NCBI GenBank assembly: GCA_947446575.1
Contig: CANFHC010000005.1
Coordinates: 62,001-126,000, forward strand
Reading direction: 5' to 3'
DNA: 64,000 nt
DNA from: Bacteriovoracaceae bacterium
GTDB taxonomy: Bacteria > Bdellovibrionota > Bacteriovoracia > Bacteriovoracales > Bacteriovoracaceae
Shown piece by piece: positions 46,015 through 55,979 of the stretch; positions within the stretch are counted from its first letter, which is position 1; every line of letters starts with the position of its first letter. The notes under the pieces were generated by a model that saw only the letters and a list, made by a program, of their open reading frames with translations, was not told where the DNA came from and made no database searches. Made by a program: the position numbers and the translations under genes.

Positions 46015-46755
46015 ATGATTGAATTAAAAAGTTATGGATTATTTTCTCATCAAGGGCCTCACTTAAATCTCAATGAAGATTTAGCTGAGGTGGACTTGGT
46101 TAATAATCTTTATATGATCATCGATGGTTTTGGTGGATCAAACATTGGCGATAAAGCAGCCATGATAATCCGCGATTCATTGAAACGCTCTTATACAAAA
46201 ATTGCTTCAGACCCAGAATCTACTCTTCCGTTTTTTTATAGCCACAAATATCTTATCGAAGGCAATGCTCTCATTAATGCTCTTCATACAGCTCATCAAA
46301 ATGTCAGTCGAGAAAATGAAAGTAAAAATTTAAATAATCGTGGGGGAGGCTCTGTTATAGGGGCAGCTTTGGCTGAAAATATTTTAACCTTGGTATCTAC
46401 TGGTAATTGTATCGCCTATTTATATCGTAAAGGGCATTTAACTAATGAAGTTCAACCGGATTCACTTCGCAGTTTAAGCCGTGATCGTTTTACCTCCTAC
46501 TTGCATACTGCCCCTACGAGTGGAGTAGGATTATTTGAAGATCTTCATTACCAAGTCAAAGAAATAAAAATCTCTGCAGGTGATATAGTGATTCTGCTTA
46601 CAGATGGAATTTATGCCAGACTCGAAGATAATGAAATAAAATACACTATAGAAAAAAATCTAGACAATGAATTAGAGGTCATTAAAGATCTTATGAATCT
46701 GGCAAATACCAGAGGAAATCTAGACAACCAATCAGGAATGATTCTCCAATTTTAA
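46015..46755 (+). CDS. PP2C-family serine/threonine protein phosphatase
   Basis: The 246-residue protein shows the PP2C metal-binding pattern: NED at 20-22, IIDGFGG (Asp 37), a central glycine-rich strand (GGGSVIGAAL), LLTDGI and a final LDNQSGMIL corresponding to the family's DN motif. PP2C enzymes remove phosphate from Ser/Thr, here the natural counterpart of the FHA phosphothreonine readers encoded three bases upstream. No Ser/Thr kinase is encoded in the window. Confidence 0.85.
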   Translation: MIELKSYGLFSHQGPHLNLNEDLAEVDLVNNLYMIIDGFGGSNIGDKAAMIIRDSLKRSYTKIASDPESTLPFFYSHKYLIEGNALINALHTAHQNVSRENESKNLNNRGGGSVIGAALAENILTLVSTGNCIAYLYRKGHLTNEVQPDSLRSLSRDRFTSYLHTAPTSGVGLFEDLHYQVKEIKISAGDIVILLTDGIYARLEDNEIKYTIEKNLDNELEVIKDLMNLANTRGNLDNQSGMILQF

Positions 46756-46845
46756 TAGACAAGTAATTTAGTAGGTCATCGAATAAAAAATAGCATTGAT
46801 TAAGACCCTCTTTTAGTTGAGAATAGATTTAGAGGAAAAGGCAAC

Positions 46846-48003
46846 ATGACTTCAAGAGTTTTAATAGCAGACGACAGTTTAACTATTCAAAAAGTAATCG
46901 GGATTACACTCGCTAATAGTGGGTATGAACTTGTTGAATGCTTGAACGAAACGGAGTTGTTCAGAAAAGTTCAATCGAATCATTTTGATTTGATTCTTCT
47001 CGACTTTAATCTCTCAGATTCACGCTCTGGTTATGAATTGGCAAAACAAATAAACCAGGCCATACCAAGTGCTGCGATTATTGTTATGCTTGGAACTTTT
47101 GATACTGTTGATGAATCACAATTTGCTAATTGCGGAATCACAGATAAAATCGTGAAGCCATTTGAAAGCACCAAATTCATTAAAAAGTGTCGCGACTTAC
47201 TTGAAGAGACTCATGGAGAGCCAAAAGCTGTTCATGCTGAAAAGCCAGCGGCAATTAAAGAACTTAGCAAAGTTGATGACCTTGATATGTGGAAAGTAGA
47301 TGCTCCTCAAATGCTTTCAAATGATCTCTCTGAAGAAGATGCTCATCATGAAGAAGGCGCATTTCACACTCACGAAGAGCGCGCATTAGATCCACTAAGT
47401 AGTGAAATCGAAGGCTGGGGATTTACCCCAACTCAATCGCTTGAAGAAAAATTTCAAAAAGTTTTTCCACCAGTTATAGATGAATTAGAAGAAGTAAATA
47501 TCATCAACAGACTGCAATCCTCATCACAATTTGTTTTAAATGAAGACGACACTGAAGACTTAGACGCTACAGATCCTTCTTTTGAAGTTCCGGAAGATTT
47601 AAACCGCAATTTATTAAATGAAATTGACAATGAAATTTCTGCCGAAGCTTTTTGGGCCGTTGATGAAGTTGTTCCTAGAAAATCAGAAGAAGAAGACTAT
47701 ATAGGTGAAACAAATCTCGATGAAGTAACTGCTGATTTAACAGAAACAGTAAAAGCATTTAAAGAAAGTTCATACGAACCAATTGGAAACGATACTCCAG
47801 CTCCATCTTTAGATTTAAGTCATTTGAATCAAGATGAATTAATTGAAAAACTAAAACTATCTTTAAGACCGATGATTGAAGAGATGGTTAAAGAATTCTG
47901 CCGTCAAAGTGCTGAGAAAGTAGCTTGGGAAGTGATTCCAGATCTAGCTGAAAATTTAATCCGCAAAGAAATTAAAGAAATTTCGGATTCAGTTCAACAC
48001 TAA
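46846..48003 (+). CDS. Response regulator receiver protein with acidic C-terminal extension
   Basis: The 385-residue protein has a CheY-like receiver domain (1-120): acidic pair in ADDS, phospho-acceptor Asp in LILLDFNLS (about residue 53), and a Lys at KIVKPFES. The remaining 265 residues are acidic and low-complexity, ending in an amphipathic helix of about 40 residues (EEMVKEFCRQSAEKVAWEVIP) also seen in gliding/polarity response regulators of deltaproteobacteria-like bacteria. No DNA-binding domain is present. It may work through protein contacts with the FHA proteins upstream. Confidence 0.85.
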   Translation: MTSRVLIADDSLTIQKVIGITLANSGYELVECLNETELFRKVQSNHFDLILLDFNLSDSRSGYELAKQINQAIPSAAIIVMLGTFDTVDESQFANCGITDKIVKPFESTKFIKKCRDLLEETHGEPKAVHAEKPAAIKELSKVDDLDMWKVDAPQMLSNDLSEEDAHHEEGAFHTHEERALDPLSSEIEGWGFTPTQSLEEKFQKVFPPVIDELEEVNIINRLQSSSQFVLNEDDTEDLDATDPSFEVPEDLNRNLLNEIDNEISAEAFWAVDEVVPRKSEEEDYIGETNLDEVTADLTETVKAFKESSYEPIGNDTPAPSLDLSHLNQDELIEKLKLSLRPMIEEMVKEFCRQSAEKVAWEVIPDLAENLIRKEIKEISDSVQH

Positions 48004-48710
48004 TTTAAAATTGTAAGAGAACTTGAAAGAAAGGATCTAATAGTTGAATCAATTTCAACTATTGCTTCTCCATTTTTACCAATCCCTTTAAATACTCCGA
48101 TATAATCTTTGCCACTTTCGTGAATGAAAACATCCATATTTAAATGAAAACAATGTTTATTAAAATCATTAACAAGTGAACTCACATCATGGTAACGATT
48201 TTCTAAAAATTCTTGATACAGCTCTTTTGAAATTCTTTCTTGATCAAAATTTTTAAGTTCTAAATCCGGGTGAATATTTCCTAGTCCATGTTTATACATA
48301 GAATCAGTAACAGGTGAATTTATTTTCCCTAAATTGGCTCCAAGGCCTACAATCACAGTATTGTTATCGATATATTGGCAAAGTATCCCACCACATTTTC
48401 TTCCATCTTTAGTTAAAATATCGTTAGGCCATTTTAAAAAAAGAGAACTATTAAATTTTTTATGAAAATAAGATATGGCCATTAAACCAATTTCTAATGG
48501 AGTTAGAGTAGTTACTATATTGGGCTTAAGGGTAAAAGACATGGCAAGAGAGTTGGGATACGTATCCCAAACATTTCCACGTCGTCCAATTCCCTCAGTT
48601 TGTTCTGAGCAAGAAATAAGAATATCATTTTCATTTATCTTTAATTTATCGAGATTATCTTTGAGATAAACTTGAGTTGAGCCAATTGTATTAAAATGTT
48701 GATGAAACAT
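48000..48710 (-). CDS. birA: Biotin--[acetyl-CoA-carboxylase] ligase
   Basis: The 236-residue protein is a monofunctional biotin protein ligase. It has the STQ-x-Y opening, the biotinyl-AMP loop GIGRRGNVW (canonical GRGRxGRxW, slightly altered), KWPNDIL and GLGANLG, and a short C-terminal SH3-like domain. The N-terminal winged-helix repressor domain of E. coli BirA is missing, so it is not a regulator. It is convergent with the response regulator gene (four-base overlap at the stops) and divergent from rph. Confidence 0.9.
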   Translation of the reverse strand: MFHQHFNTIGSTQVYLKDNLDKLKINENDILISCSEQTEGIGRRGNVWDTYPNSLAMSFTLKPNIVTTLTPLEIGLMAISYFHKKFNSSLFLKWPNDILTKDGRKCGGILCQYIDNNTVIVGLGANLGKINSPVTDSMYKHGLGNIHPDLELKNFDQERISKELYQEFLENRYHDVSSLVNDFNKHCFHLNMDVFIHESGKDYIGVFKGIGKNGEAIVEIDSTIRSFLSSSLTILN

Positions 48711-48787
48711 TCAGACCTCTTTTAAATCTAAGTGAAGCAGACTATGATTTTCCTGAAACATTTATCTTTTAGCTCAAAGGAAAACTA

Positions 48788-49492
48788 ATGTCATTAATTG
48801 AAAGATTTTCTCCGCGTAATATTAAGTACACGATCAACACTAACCCTTACGCAAAAGGATCTGTGATAGTTGAATGTGGTAATACAAAAGTTTATGTAAC
48901 AGTTACAGTTGATGATGGAGTACCTCCTTTTTTAAAAGGTAAGGGAGAAGGTTGGTTGACTGCAGAATATTCAATGCTTCCTTCAGCGACTCATTCACGC
49001 AATAAGCGAGAAAGAAATGGTGCGAGTGGAAGAACTCAAGAGATCCAACGATTGATCGGCCGTTCGCTAAGATCAATTATAGATTTGAAAAAAATTGGTG
49101 AACGAACTGTCCAAATCGATTGTGATGTAATGGTGGCTGACGGTGGAACGCGCACAACGTCTATTTCTGGAGCTTATGTCGCACTAGAAATAGCTATGAG
49201 AAAATTAATAGCTGAAGGAGCGATTAAAGAAAACCCTTTGAGTGAACAATTGGCAGCAATAAGTGTTGGTGTAACAAAAACAGGAAAAATTATTGCTGAT
49301 TTAAATTATGAAGAAGATTCTAGCTGTGAAACAGATATGAATGTTGTGATGACAAAGTCGGGAAAATTTGTCGAAGTTCAAGGAACTGCTGAAGGGCATC
49401 CTTTTTCTCACGAACAATTAATGGCGCTTCTTGATTGTGCGAAAACTTGTCTCGATACAGTCTTTGCAAAACAAACAGAGGCACTTAAATGA
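48788..49492 (+). CDS. rph: Ribonuclease PH
   Basis: The 234-residue protein carries the RNase PH core: [55 protein letters not shown] and [22 protein letters not shown]. It trims the 3' ends of tRNA precursors by phosphorolysis. AAAGGA precedes the ATG. It overlaps rdgB by four bases, the rph-rdgB pairing seen in many bacteria. Confidence 0.97.
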   Translation: MSLIERFSPRNIKYTINTNPYAKGSVIVECGNTKVYVTVTVDDGVPPFLKGKGEGWLTAEYSMLPSATHSRNKRERNGASGRTQEIQRLIGRSLRSIIDLKKIGERTVQIDCDVMVADGGTRTTSISGAYVALEIAMRKLIAEGAIKENPLSEQLAAISVGVTKTGKIIADLNYEEDSSCETDMNVVMTKSGKFVEVQGTAEGHPFSHEQLMALLDCAKTCLDTVFAKQTEALK

Positions 49493-50070
49493 TTGAGTTG
49501 ATTTTAGCTTCCGGGAATTCGCATAAGGCACAAGAGTTTTCAGAACTTCTTGATCCAAAAATTCTCACTGTTAAAGCAGCTCCACACAAGCTCGAAGTTA
49601 TTGAAGATGGGCTAAGCTATTTTGCAAACGCCCTCTTAAAAGCTCAGGCATACTATAAAGAATTTAAAATTCCAGTGATCGCTGACGACTCCGGATTAAA
49701 TGTACTAGCAATTCCAGAGGAGCTGGGAATTCAGTCGGCCCGATTTGGAGGCGATGGGTTAAAGGACTCAGATCGCGCGCATTTACTTTTAAAAAAAATG
49801 GAAGGAAAGCCCAATCGCGAAGCTTTCTTCACTTGCGTGTTATGCGTTTATCTAAACGAAAAAGAGATTTTTTATTTTGAAGGACGCATGAATGGAAGCA
49901 TTGGTTATGACTATCGAGGAGAGGGAGGATTCGGCTACGATCCTGTTTTTATTCCTGCTGATGGTGGTGGTGAGCTAACGGTTGCTGAGCTATCAGATTG
50001 GAAAAGCAAGAACTCCCACCGCGCCCTGGCGGTCAGTTTTGCTCAAAAGTTTTTCTCGCAGAGAAGCTGA
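49489..50070 (+). CDS. rdgB: XTP/dITP diphosphatase (RdgB/HAM1)
   Basis: The 193-residue protein shows the HAM1 pattern: [38 protein letters not shown] and a final NSHRALA. It hydrolyses non-canonical purine nucleoside triphosphates such as dITP and XTP to keep them out of DNA. Translation is coupled to rph. Confidence 0.96.
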   Translation: MIELILASGNSHKAQEFSELLDPKILTVKAAPHKLEVIEDGLSYFANALLKAQAYYKEFKIPVIADDSGLNVLAIPEELGIQSARFGGDGLKDSDRAHLLLKKMEGKPNREAFFTCVLCVYLNEKEIFYFEGRMNGSIGYDYRGEGGFGYDPVFIPADGGGELTVAELSDWKSKNSHRALAVSFAQKFFSQRS

Positions 50071-50136
50071 AAGTCGTTGCCAAGGCATCATTTTTAAAAT
50101 ATAAAAGTCACCTATCTTTTTTGATTCCATAGATGT

Positions 50137-50213
50137 CGGAGCGTAGCGCAGTTTGGTAGCGCATCTGCTTTGGGAGCAGAGGGTCGGAGGTTCGAATCCT
50201 CTCGCTCCGACCA
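50137..50213 (+). tRNA. tRNA-Pro (anticodon UGG)
   Basis: The 77-base cloverleaf has a seven-bp acceptor stem (CGGAGCG / CGCTCCG), D arm with GCGC pairs, anticodon stem TCTGC/GCAGA with loop TTTGGGA (anticodon TGG at 50171-50173), T arm GGAGG-TTCGAAT-CCTCT and an encoded CCA end. C1 with G72 is typical of bacterial proline tRNA. No integrated element abuts its 3' end. Confidence 0.97.
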
Positions 50214-50361
50214 CTTTTTTCGTAAGGAAAAAGTCTATGAAATCAAAAAAAGTTAGCCCGCTTATCCTTCTTCTTTAATTTAATCAAAAAAATGACAATT
50301 TTCCCTCTGAAAAGTGCTCTCTTACATTCTCTTTCCTTGTCAGTTTGTCGTGTACTAATGT

Positions 50362-50375
50362 TGTCAAATATGACA
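50362..50375. promoter_or_regulatory. Inverted repeat TGTCA-N4-TGACA upstream of smc
   Basis: TGTCA (50362-50366) and TGACA (50371-50375) are perfect complements across AATA, 62 bases before the smc start. The same half-sites occur upstream of grpE. It could be an operator; no -35/-10 pair of quality is visible, so the smc promoter is unresolved. Confidence 0.3.
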
Positions 50376-50436
50376 CATTTAGGGGGAATTTTAGAGGCAC
50401 ACACAATATAAACAACACACAGCAAAGGACGCGCTT

Positions 50437-53400
50437 GTGAAGTTAAAAAGACTAATTCTCCAAGGTTTCAAATCTTTCAAAGATCGCACGGTCATTCATT
50501 TCGATGAAGGGATCACTGGGATCGTAGGCCCTAACGGTTGCGGAAAATCCAACGTCGTTGACGCCCTATTTTGGGTAATGGGTGAGCAATCAGCAAAACA
50601 CTTACGTGGGGCTACCATGAAAGATGTTATATTTGCTGGTTCTTCAAAATACAGTCCTGCAGCTTTTGCAGAAGTTTCTTTGATTCTTGAAAACGATGAA
50701 GGAAAACATATTCACATCGGTCATCAAGTTTCATCACCAACTGAAATTCAATTAACAAGAAAGCTTTATAGAAATGGCGAAACTGAATATCGCATTAACG
50801 ATGTTCCCTGTCGCTTAAGAGACATTCAAGAAGTATTCATGGACACTGGGGCCGGAGCAAAATCTTATTCGATTATCGCTCAAGGGGAAATCCACCGTCT
50901 GGTAAATCAAAAACCAGAAGAACGCAGAGTAATGATTGAAGAAGTTGCTGGGATCACAAAATTTAAAGTTAGAAAAAAAGAATCGTTGAAAAAAATCGAG
51001 CAAACTGAACAAAACTTAGCTCGCTTAAATGACCTTCAACAAGAAATTGAAAAAAACTTAAAGTCGCTTGAGAAACAAGCTTCAATCGCAGAGCGCGCTC
51101 GCGACTTAAAACATAAAGTTGAAAAATACGATCTAGTTGTTCACTCGCACAAAGAATTCGACCTTCTTAAAAATTTCAAAGAGGGAAAAACTATTGTTGA
51201 TGCTCGCGGTGAAGAAATTGATAATCTAACAACGAGAAAAAATGTTATCGAAATTGGTTTAGAAGAAGAGCGTTTCAGAAAAGATGAAGAGACTTCTAAA
51301 ATCGAAGAACTACAAAAAGAATTTAATCAAATCTCTAAAGAACTAGCTGGAGCAGAAGAGCGTCTAGTTTACCTATGTAAAACTCAATCAGAAAAAGAAA
51401 AACTTATTGAAACTAGAGAAGGTGAGATCGCCACTGTAAATATTGAACTTACGGGACGCCTTGAAAAACTTGAAACTCTTCAGGCAGAGCTAGATGTTTG
51501 GGAGAAAAAAGGTGAAGAAGATAACGACTTTGCTTTATTAGAAGAACGAGTTGAGCACTTAAAAGAAGAACTTGAATTTAAAACTCAAAGCTTTAATGAC
51601 CTAAAAGACGAAATCGATTCTGAAAAAGAAGCTTTTGCTAAAATCGACCAAGAGCTTTTTAGAAACACTTCTCGCACAGAAGAATATGCAGCTACGTTAT
51701 CTGATTTAACAAAAGAAATTGAGGCTCTAGAAGCTCAATACTCTGGTGTTAACACACAAATCGTTGCTGAGCGCGATGCTGTTGCTGCCGCTGAAAAGTC
51801 TGCGACTGAATTAAAGGATAAAGAAATTGTTTTAAGATCAAAAATCGATGAAGCAAATATTTCGGTAAAAGAACTTGAACAAAAGTTTCAAGTTGAATCA
51901 AAGTCTTTGATTCAAACAGAATCTAAGCTCCATTCTTTAATTGAAATCAACAAATCACTCGAGGGCAAAAAAGAAGGGATCTCAGCTTTCTTAAATGTTC
52001 ACCCCGAAGGATTCGCTCTTTTAGGAACGCTTATTAAGTGTGATGCCAAGTACACGAAGTCAGTGCAAACCCTACTGGCTGATTTTATGGAAACATTAGT
52101 AGCAACAGCTACAAGTGACTCGGATCTTTTTACTTGGATTGAAGCAAACGAGAAAAATCTAGATTATTTAAAAATGACTAACGCAGATAAATTATCTACT
52201 GAAACTGTTTCACGCTTAAAACTCACCTTAGGTGATGATCTTGTAAGTTTATCTGACATATTAGAAATGAGCGCTGAACTAAAAAGTAAAATGGCTGCTT
52301 TCTTGGATGGTTATTTTATCGCGAGCCAAATGCCTGCTGATTCAATGTCATCTCTTTCAGCTGACATTCACTTTAAAGCAATTGCTTCTCTAGATGGATC
52401 AAGAAAAGTTGCAAACCTTGGTGGAGCAAAATTAGTGTCAATTAAAGCTTCTGAAGACGAAGCTCAGGGGTTTGTTGCACGAAACAACAAGATCGAAGAA
52501 TTAAAAATTGTTGTCGCAAATCTTCAAACGACTGTTCATACCCTTGAAGAAAAATCTTTAAGCGAAAGAATAAAGCTGGAAGCTCAAAAATCTGATTTTG
52601 ATATTCTCCGTGATCAAGCTGCTGAAGCGAGAGCTCAATTCCATGCTTTAAAATCAGCACTGGACGCCAAACTATCTAACTTCGAGTCAGGCTTTACTCG
52701 TTTAGATATTTTAAAAAATAGAAAACAAGAAATTTCAAAATCTCGACTTGATATGATTGAGTCGGAAGAAAAACTAAGTCGTAAAAAAGAAGAACTGACA
52801 GCATCTCTTGCTGATAAGACTATGCGCTTTGAAGAACTTGAAGAAGAAGTGGCGATTCAAAAATCAAGTTATGAAGATGAAAGATCAGAGTTTTTAGAAA
52901 AACAAGTTGAAGCTCGTTCATTTGAATCGACGCTTAAGAGTTTAAATTCTCAAATCGAAGATTTAAACGGTCAGATCGAAAGATTAAATCAGCGTCTTGA
53001 ATCAAATAAGACATTAGTTGCAAACTACAATACTGAAATTGATCAAATCATCTCTGAGCTAGAAAATCTTGAAGCTTCTAACAAAGAAACATCAATGGTT
53101 CTAAGCGATAAAGAAGATGTATTGAATTTATTAAAAGATAGCTTAGGACAACTTCTTCTTTCAATGAAAGATCGCGAGGATGAAGTAAAAACGATTACGG
53201 CATCGATAAACAAGCATCAGAGAGAAATTTCTGAACTTGAAGTTAAGCTTTCTCAATACATCATTGAAGAAGAGCAAAATGTTCGCAATATTTTTGAAAA
53301 ATACCAAATCAATGTTCGTGCTGTTCTTGGAAAATTCCTTGAGTACTCTGAATCTGAATATCTTGATCTTAAAGATGTTAATACGATGTTTTGGATGGAA

Positions 53401-54111
53401 ACTGAAGATGGTCCAAAAGAAATTGATGCGAAAGAATTCGAATTCGTTCGCCGTTATGGACAAGATCTTAAAGAGTGTTCAGACAAACTTAAAAGCTACA
53501 AATTAGAATTTGGGCGCTTGGGCGATATCAACTGGCAAGCCATTGAAGATTACGATCGTCAAAAACTTCGTGCAGACTTCCTTAAAGTTCAAGAAGCTGA
53601 GCTTAAATCTTCTCTTGAAGATTTACAAAAAGCTATCGCACATATTGATGAAAAATCAAAAGCTCGCTTCCAAGCAGCTTATGACGAAGTTAATACACGC
53701 TTCCAAAAAGTATTCCCAATTATTTTCGGTGGTGGATCTGCTGATCTTAAAATCATCGGAAACATTGAAGACGCTGAATGTGGTATCGAGATCGTCGCTC
53801 AGCCTCCTGGAAAGAAAATGCAAAATATTAACCTTATGTCAGGTGGTGAAAAAGCCATGACTGCAGTAAGTTTAATTTTCTCAATCTTCCTAGTTAAGCC
53901 AGCTCCTTTCTGCTTACTAGATGAGGTAGATGCTCCTCTTGACGATGCTAACGTTGGACGCTTTAACGAGCTCCTAAGAGAGATGAGTTCAGATTCGCAG
54001 TTTATTCTTATTACTCACAATAAGAAGACTATGGAGCTTAACGACACTCTTTACGGTGTTACTATGCAAGAGCCTGGAGTTTCAAAAGCAGTTTCAGTTC
54101 AATTACACTAA
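50437..54111 (+). CDS. smc: Chromosome segregation protein SMC
   Basis: The 1224-residue protein is a full-length SMC ATPase. Walker A is GPNGCGKSNVV (about 31-41), the N-terminal coiled coil runs to about 500, the hinge lies at about 510-660 (EGKKEGISAFL through VANLGG), the second coiled coil to about 1060, then the signature LMSGGEKAM and Walker B FCLLDEVDAPLDD. SMC compacts and organises chromosomes with ScpA/ScpB. A GTG start with AAAGGA upstream. A strong terminator follows, so it is probably transcribed alone. Confidence 0.97.
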   Translation: MKLKRLILQGFKSFKDRTVIHFDEGITGIVGPNGCGKSNVVDALFWVMGEQSAKHLRGATMKDVIFAGSSKYSPAAFAEVSLILENDEGKHIHIGHQVSSPTEIQLTRKLYRNGETEYRINDVPCRLRDIQEVFMDTGAGAKSYSIIAQGEIHRLVNQKPEERRVMIEEVAGITKFKVRKKESLKKIEQTEQNLARLNDLQQEIEKNLKSLEKQASIAERARDLKHKVEKYDLVVHSHKEFDLLKNFKEGKTIVDARGEEIDNLTTRKNVIEIGLEEERFRKDEETSKIEELQKEFNQISKELAGAEERLVYLCKTQSEKEKLIETREGEIATVNIELTGRLEKLETLQAELDVWEKKGEEDNDFALLEERVEHLKEELEFKTQSFNDLKDEIDSEKEAFAKIDQELFRNTSRTEEYAATLSDLTKEIEALEAQYSGVNTQIVAERDAVAAAEKSATELKDKEIVLRSKIDEANISVKELEQKFQVESKSLIQTESKLHSLIEINKSLEGKKEGISAFLNVHPEGFALLGTLIKCDAKYTKSVQTLLADFMETLVATATSDSDLFTWIEANEKNLDYLKMTNADKLSTETVSRLKLTLGDDLVSLSDILEMSAELKSKMAAFLDGYFIASQMPADSMSSLSADIHFKAIASLDGSRKVANLGGAKLVSIKASEDEAQGFVARNNKIEELKIVVANLQTTVHTLEEKSLSERIKLEAQKSDFDILRDQAAEARAQFHALKSALDAKLSNFESGFTRLDILKNRKQEISKSRLDMIESEEKLSRKKEELTASLADKTMRFEELEEEVAIQKSSYEDERSEFLEKQVEARSFESTLKSLNSQIEDLNGQIERLNQRLESNKTLVANYNTEIDQIISELENLEASNKETSMVLSDKEDVLNLLKDSLGQLLLSMKDREDEVKTITASINKHQREISELEVKLSQYIIEEEQNVRNIFEKYQINVRAVLGKFLEYSESEYLDLKDVNTMFWMETEDGPKEIDAKEFEFVRRYGQDLKECSDKLKSYKLEFGRLGDINWQAIEDYDRQKLRADFLKVQEAELKSSLEDLQKAIAHIDEKSKARFQAAYDEVNTRFQKVFPIIFGGGSADLKIIGNIEDAECGIEIVAQPPGKKMQNINLMSGGEKAMTAVSLIFSIFLVKPAPFCLLDEVDAPLDDANVGRFNELLREMSSDSQFILITHNKKTMELNDTLYGVTMQEPGVSKAVSVQLH

Positions 54112-54119
54112 TACTATTT

Positions 54120-54145
54120 AAAAAGGCTCCTTCGGGAGCCTTTTT
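54120..54145 (+). terminator. Rho-independent terminator after smc
   Basis: An 11-bp stem AAAAAGGCTCC / GGAGCCTTTTT closes on a stable TTCG tetraloop, with the T run at its 3' end. Confidence 0.95.
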
Positions 54146-54169
54146 GCGTTTTGAGAGAGAGAAACTTAG

Positions 54170-54634
54170 ATGAAAAAAATATTTGTTCTAGTTATGCTTT
54201 TGGAAACATTCCCACTTTTTGCCAAATCAAATTTCACAGCTGAACTTGTTCAAAATGGAACATACCTCTCTATTCATATCAACGACGATCATTTGATTCC
54301 TCCTTTTGAAGCCGGAGAGTTGTGGGGGATTTTAAAATCTACTGAACAAGAAAAAGTAATTAGAGAAAAAGAATTGGCTTTAAATTGCGAAGCTTTTACC
54401 AATCAAACGAACGATATAGTGGGAAGTTGTTCACTAATGCTGCCATATAATATGTTTCAACGAATTGATAAAGTTATGGTTTTCAAAGCAACAGGTGAAA
54501 TGGCGGCACGATTAAATCGTTATTTTAGCGATAGTGCTTATTTGTCGATGCAAAGAAATCAAGTTTATATCTCAGCCTATAACACTAGAAGATTATTTTA
54601 CTTTGGCATCAACGAAAGCCTCATCCAAAAATAG
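54170..54634 (+). CDS. Hypothetical exported protein
   Basis: The 154-residue protein has a signal peptide (residues 1-19, LLETFPLFA) and a mature part of mixed beta and helical character with two Cys (about 70 and 84) that could form a disulfide. I recognise no domain. It starts after the smc terminator and is followed three bases later by the membrane-anchored VOC gene, so the two are probably an operon. Confidence 0.75.
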   Translation: MKKIFVLVMLLETFPLFAKSNFTAELVQNGTYLSIHINDDHLIPPFEAGELWGILKSTEQEKVIREKELALNCEAFTNQTNDIVGSCSLMLPYNMFQRIDKVMVFKATGEMAARLNRYFSDSAYLSMQRNQVYISAYNTRRLFYFGINESLIQK

Positions 54635-54637
54635 ATT

Positions 54638-55339
54638 ATGAAAACAAACCTATGGTTTAGAAGAAAGACATATGGATGGGGCTGGACTCCGATTACTTGG
54701 CAAGGCTGGTTAGTTACAGCTTTGTTTGTTGCTATCCCTTTAGCTGTAAAACTAATCATGAAGGCCTTAGATTTTTCTAAACATATTCAGAATTTTTCTT
54801 TGATGGCAGTAGTCCCCCTAGTCCTCGTTGGCCTTACTTTAGTTTGTCTCAGATACGGAGAAAAACCTCGTTGGCAGTGGGGAATTAAGACGACAAAACT
54901 TTCACACATTGATTTGAATGTTTCAGATTATAAAAAGAGTGTGCTCTTTTATGATTTAATTTTGCTTTCATTAGGTTGGGAAAAATTAGTTTCAAGAACT
55001 GATCACACGACTTATTCAGATGGAACGCTGAAAATAATTATTAGTCCAGTAGGTGAGCGCTTTTTGAGTGCGGGTTTTCATCGCAAGAGAATTGGAATTA
55101 ATCATCTTGCTTTTTATGCCTTGACTAAAGAAATCGTGGATCAGTTCCATAAAGAAATCATGATCCCTAATGGAATCAAAACTCTTTATGAAGAAATCTC
55201 TCAGGGCGATAAAAATTATTACTCAGTTTATTTCGAAGATCCTGACCGCATAAAGCTAGAAGTAGTCTATGCTCCCAATTATTGTGATAAATCTCATCGG
55301 CTCAATACTATTCCAGATGACTTTGATCCATATCTTTAA
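54638..55339 (+). CDS. Membrane-anchored VOC (glyoxalase/bleomycin resistance fold) protein
   Basis: The 233-residue protein begins with two membrane helices (about 22-40 and 52-70) and then a single vicinal-oxygen-chelate module from about 86: LSHIDLNVSDYKKSVLFYD, GINHLAFYA and FEDPDRIKLEVVY supply the metal-ligand positions (His, His, Glu). VOC enzymes dimerise to form complete sites. The N-terminal membrane anchor is unusual for the family. The last 32 bases overlap the convergent hydrolase gene. The substrate is unknown. Confidence 0.82.
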   Translation: MKTNLWFRRKTYGWGWTPITWQGWLVTALFVAIPLAVKLIMKALDFSKHIQNFSLMAVVPLVLVGLTLVCLRYGEKPRWQWGIKTTKLSHIDLNVSDYKKSVLFYDLILLSLGWEKLVSRTDHTTYSDGTLKIIISPVGERFLSAGFHRKRIGINHLAFYALTKEIVDQFHKEIMIPNGIKTLYEEISQGDKNYYSVYFEDPDRIKLEVVYAPNYCDKSHRLNTIPDDFDPYL

Positions 55340-55979
55340 AAATATCTTGAAGATGAATCTCAAACCAATCATTAGCTAATTTAACAACTTCATTCAGTGT
55401 GCCTGGCTCCTCAAACAAGTGAGTGGCGCCAGGAATTAAAACTAATTTTGCTTCGGGAATTTCCTTAAGTGCCATTTCATTTAATTTGATAACTTCCGTA
55501 TCATGATTACCAACTATTAAAAGTGTTGGAATAAAAACATCATTAAGAAATTCTCGTCCAGCTAGATCGGGGCGTCCGCCTCGACTTACAAGAGCATAAA
55601 GAGGAATTGATTGATCTGCTTTTGCTGCAGCTACAATCGCTGCCGCTGCTCCAGTGCTTGCTCCAAAGTAGCCAATGGGTTCATTATGATAATATGGGCT
55701 TAAAATGAGCCATTTTGTTGCGAGTAAAAGTCGATCTGCAAGTATTTTAATATCAAAACGGTTCGAATAATTTTCATCTTCAGAAGGCGTTAAAAGATCA
55801 AATAACATGGTCGAAAATCCGTGCTCTGAAAGATCTTTTGCTACCCAATTATTTCTTTTGCTCAAGTGAGAACTGCCACTTCCATGAGCAAAAATAATCC
55901 ATGCCTTGGGATTTTTGATGGAATAAACATGCCCTAGTAATTTTTGATCTTGATATTGAATGCTAATCTTCTCACTCAT
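55308..55979 (-). CDS. Alpha/beta hydrolase (dienelactone hydrolase-like)
   Basis: The 223-residue protein has the oxyanion region FAHGSGSSHLSKRN, the nucleophile elbow YFGASTGAAA (Ser about 113), the acid in IVGNHDTEV and the His in GATHLFEEPG. This is the DLH-like family often fused or adjacent to phosphoribosyltransferases; here it stands alone. No signal peptide, so cytoplasmic. It is convergent with the VOC gene, sharing 32 bases. Confidence 0.85.
   Translation of the reverse strand: MSEKISIQYQDQKLLGHVYSIKNPKAWIIFAHGSGSSHLSKRNNWVAKDLSEHGFSTMLFDLLTPSEDENYSNRFDIKILADRLLLATKWLILSPYYHNEPIGYFGASTGAAAAIVAAAKADQSIPLYALVSRGGRPDLAGREFLNDVFIPTLLIVGNHDTEVIKLNEMALKEIPEAKLVLIPGATHLFEEPGTLNEVVKLANDWFEIHLQDIFKDMDQSHLE

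Noticed and set aside
50213-50234. ACTTTTT / AAAAAGT hairpin after the tRNA
   Set aside because: All A-T stem without a proper T run after it; too weak to call a terminator.
50137-50437. tRNA-Pro as an integration site of a mobile element
   Set aside because: No integrase and no repeated copy of the tRNA 3' end is seen downstream; smc follows directly.
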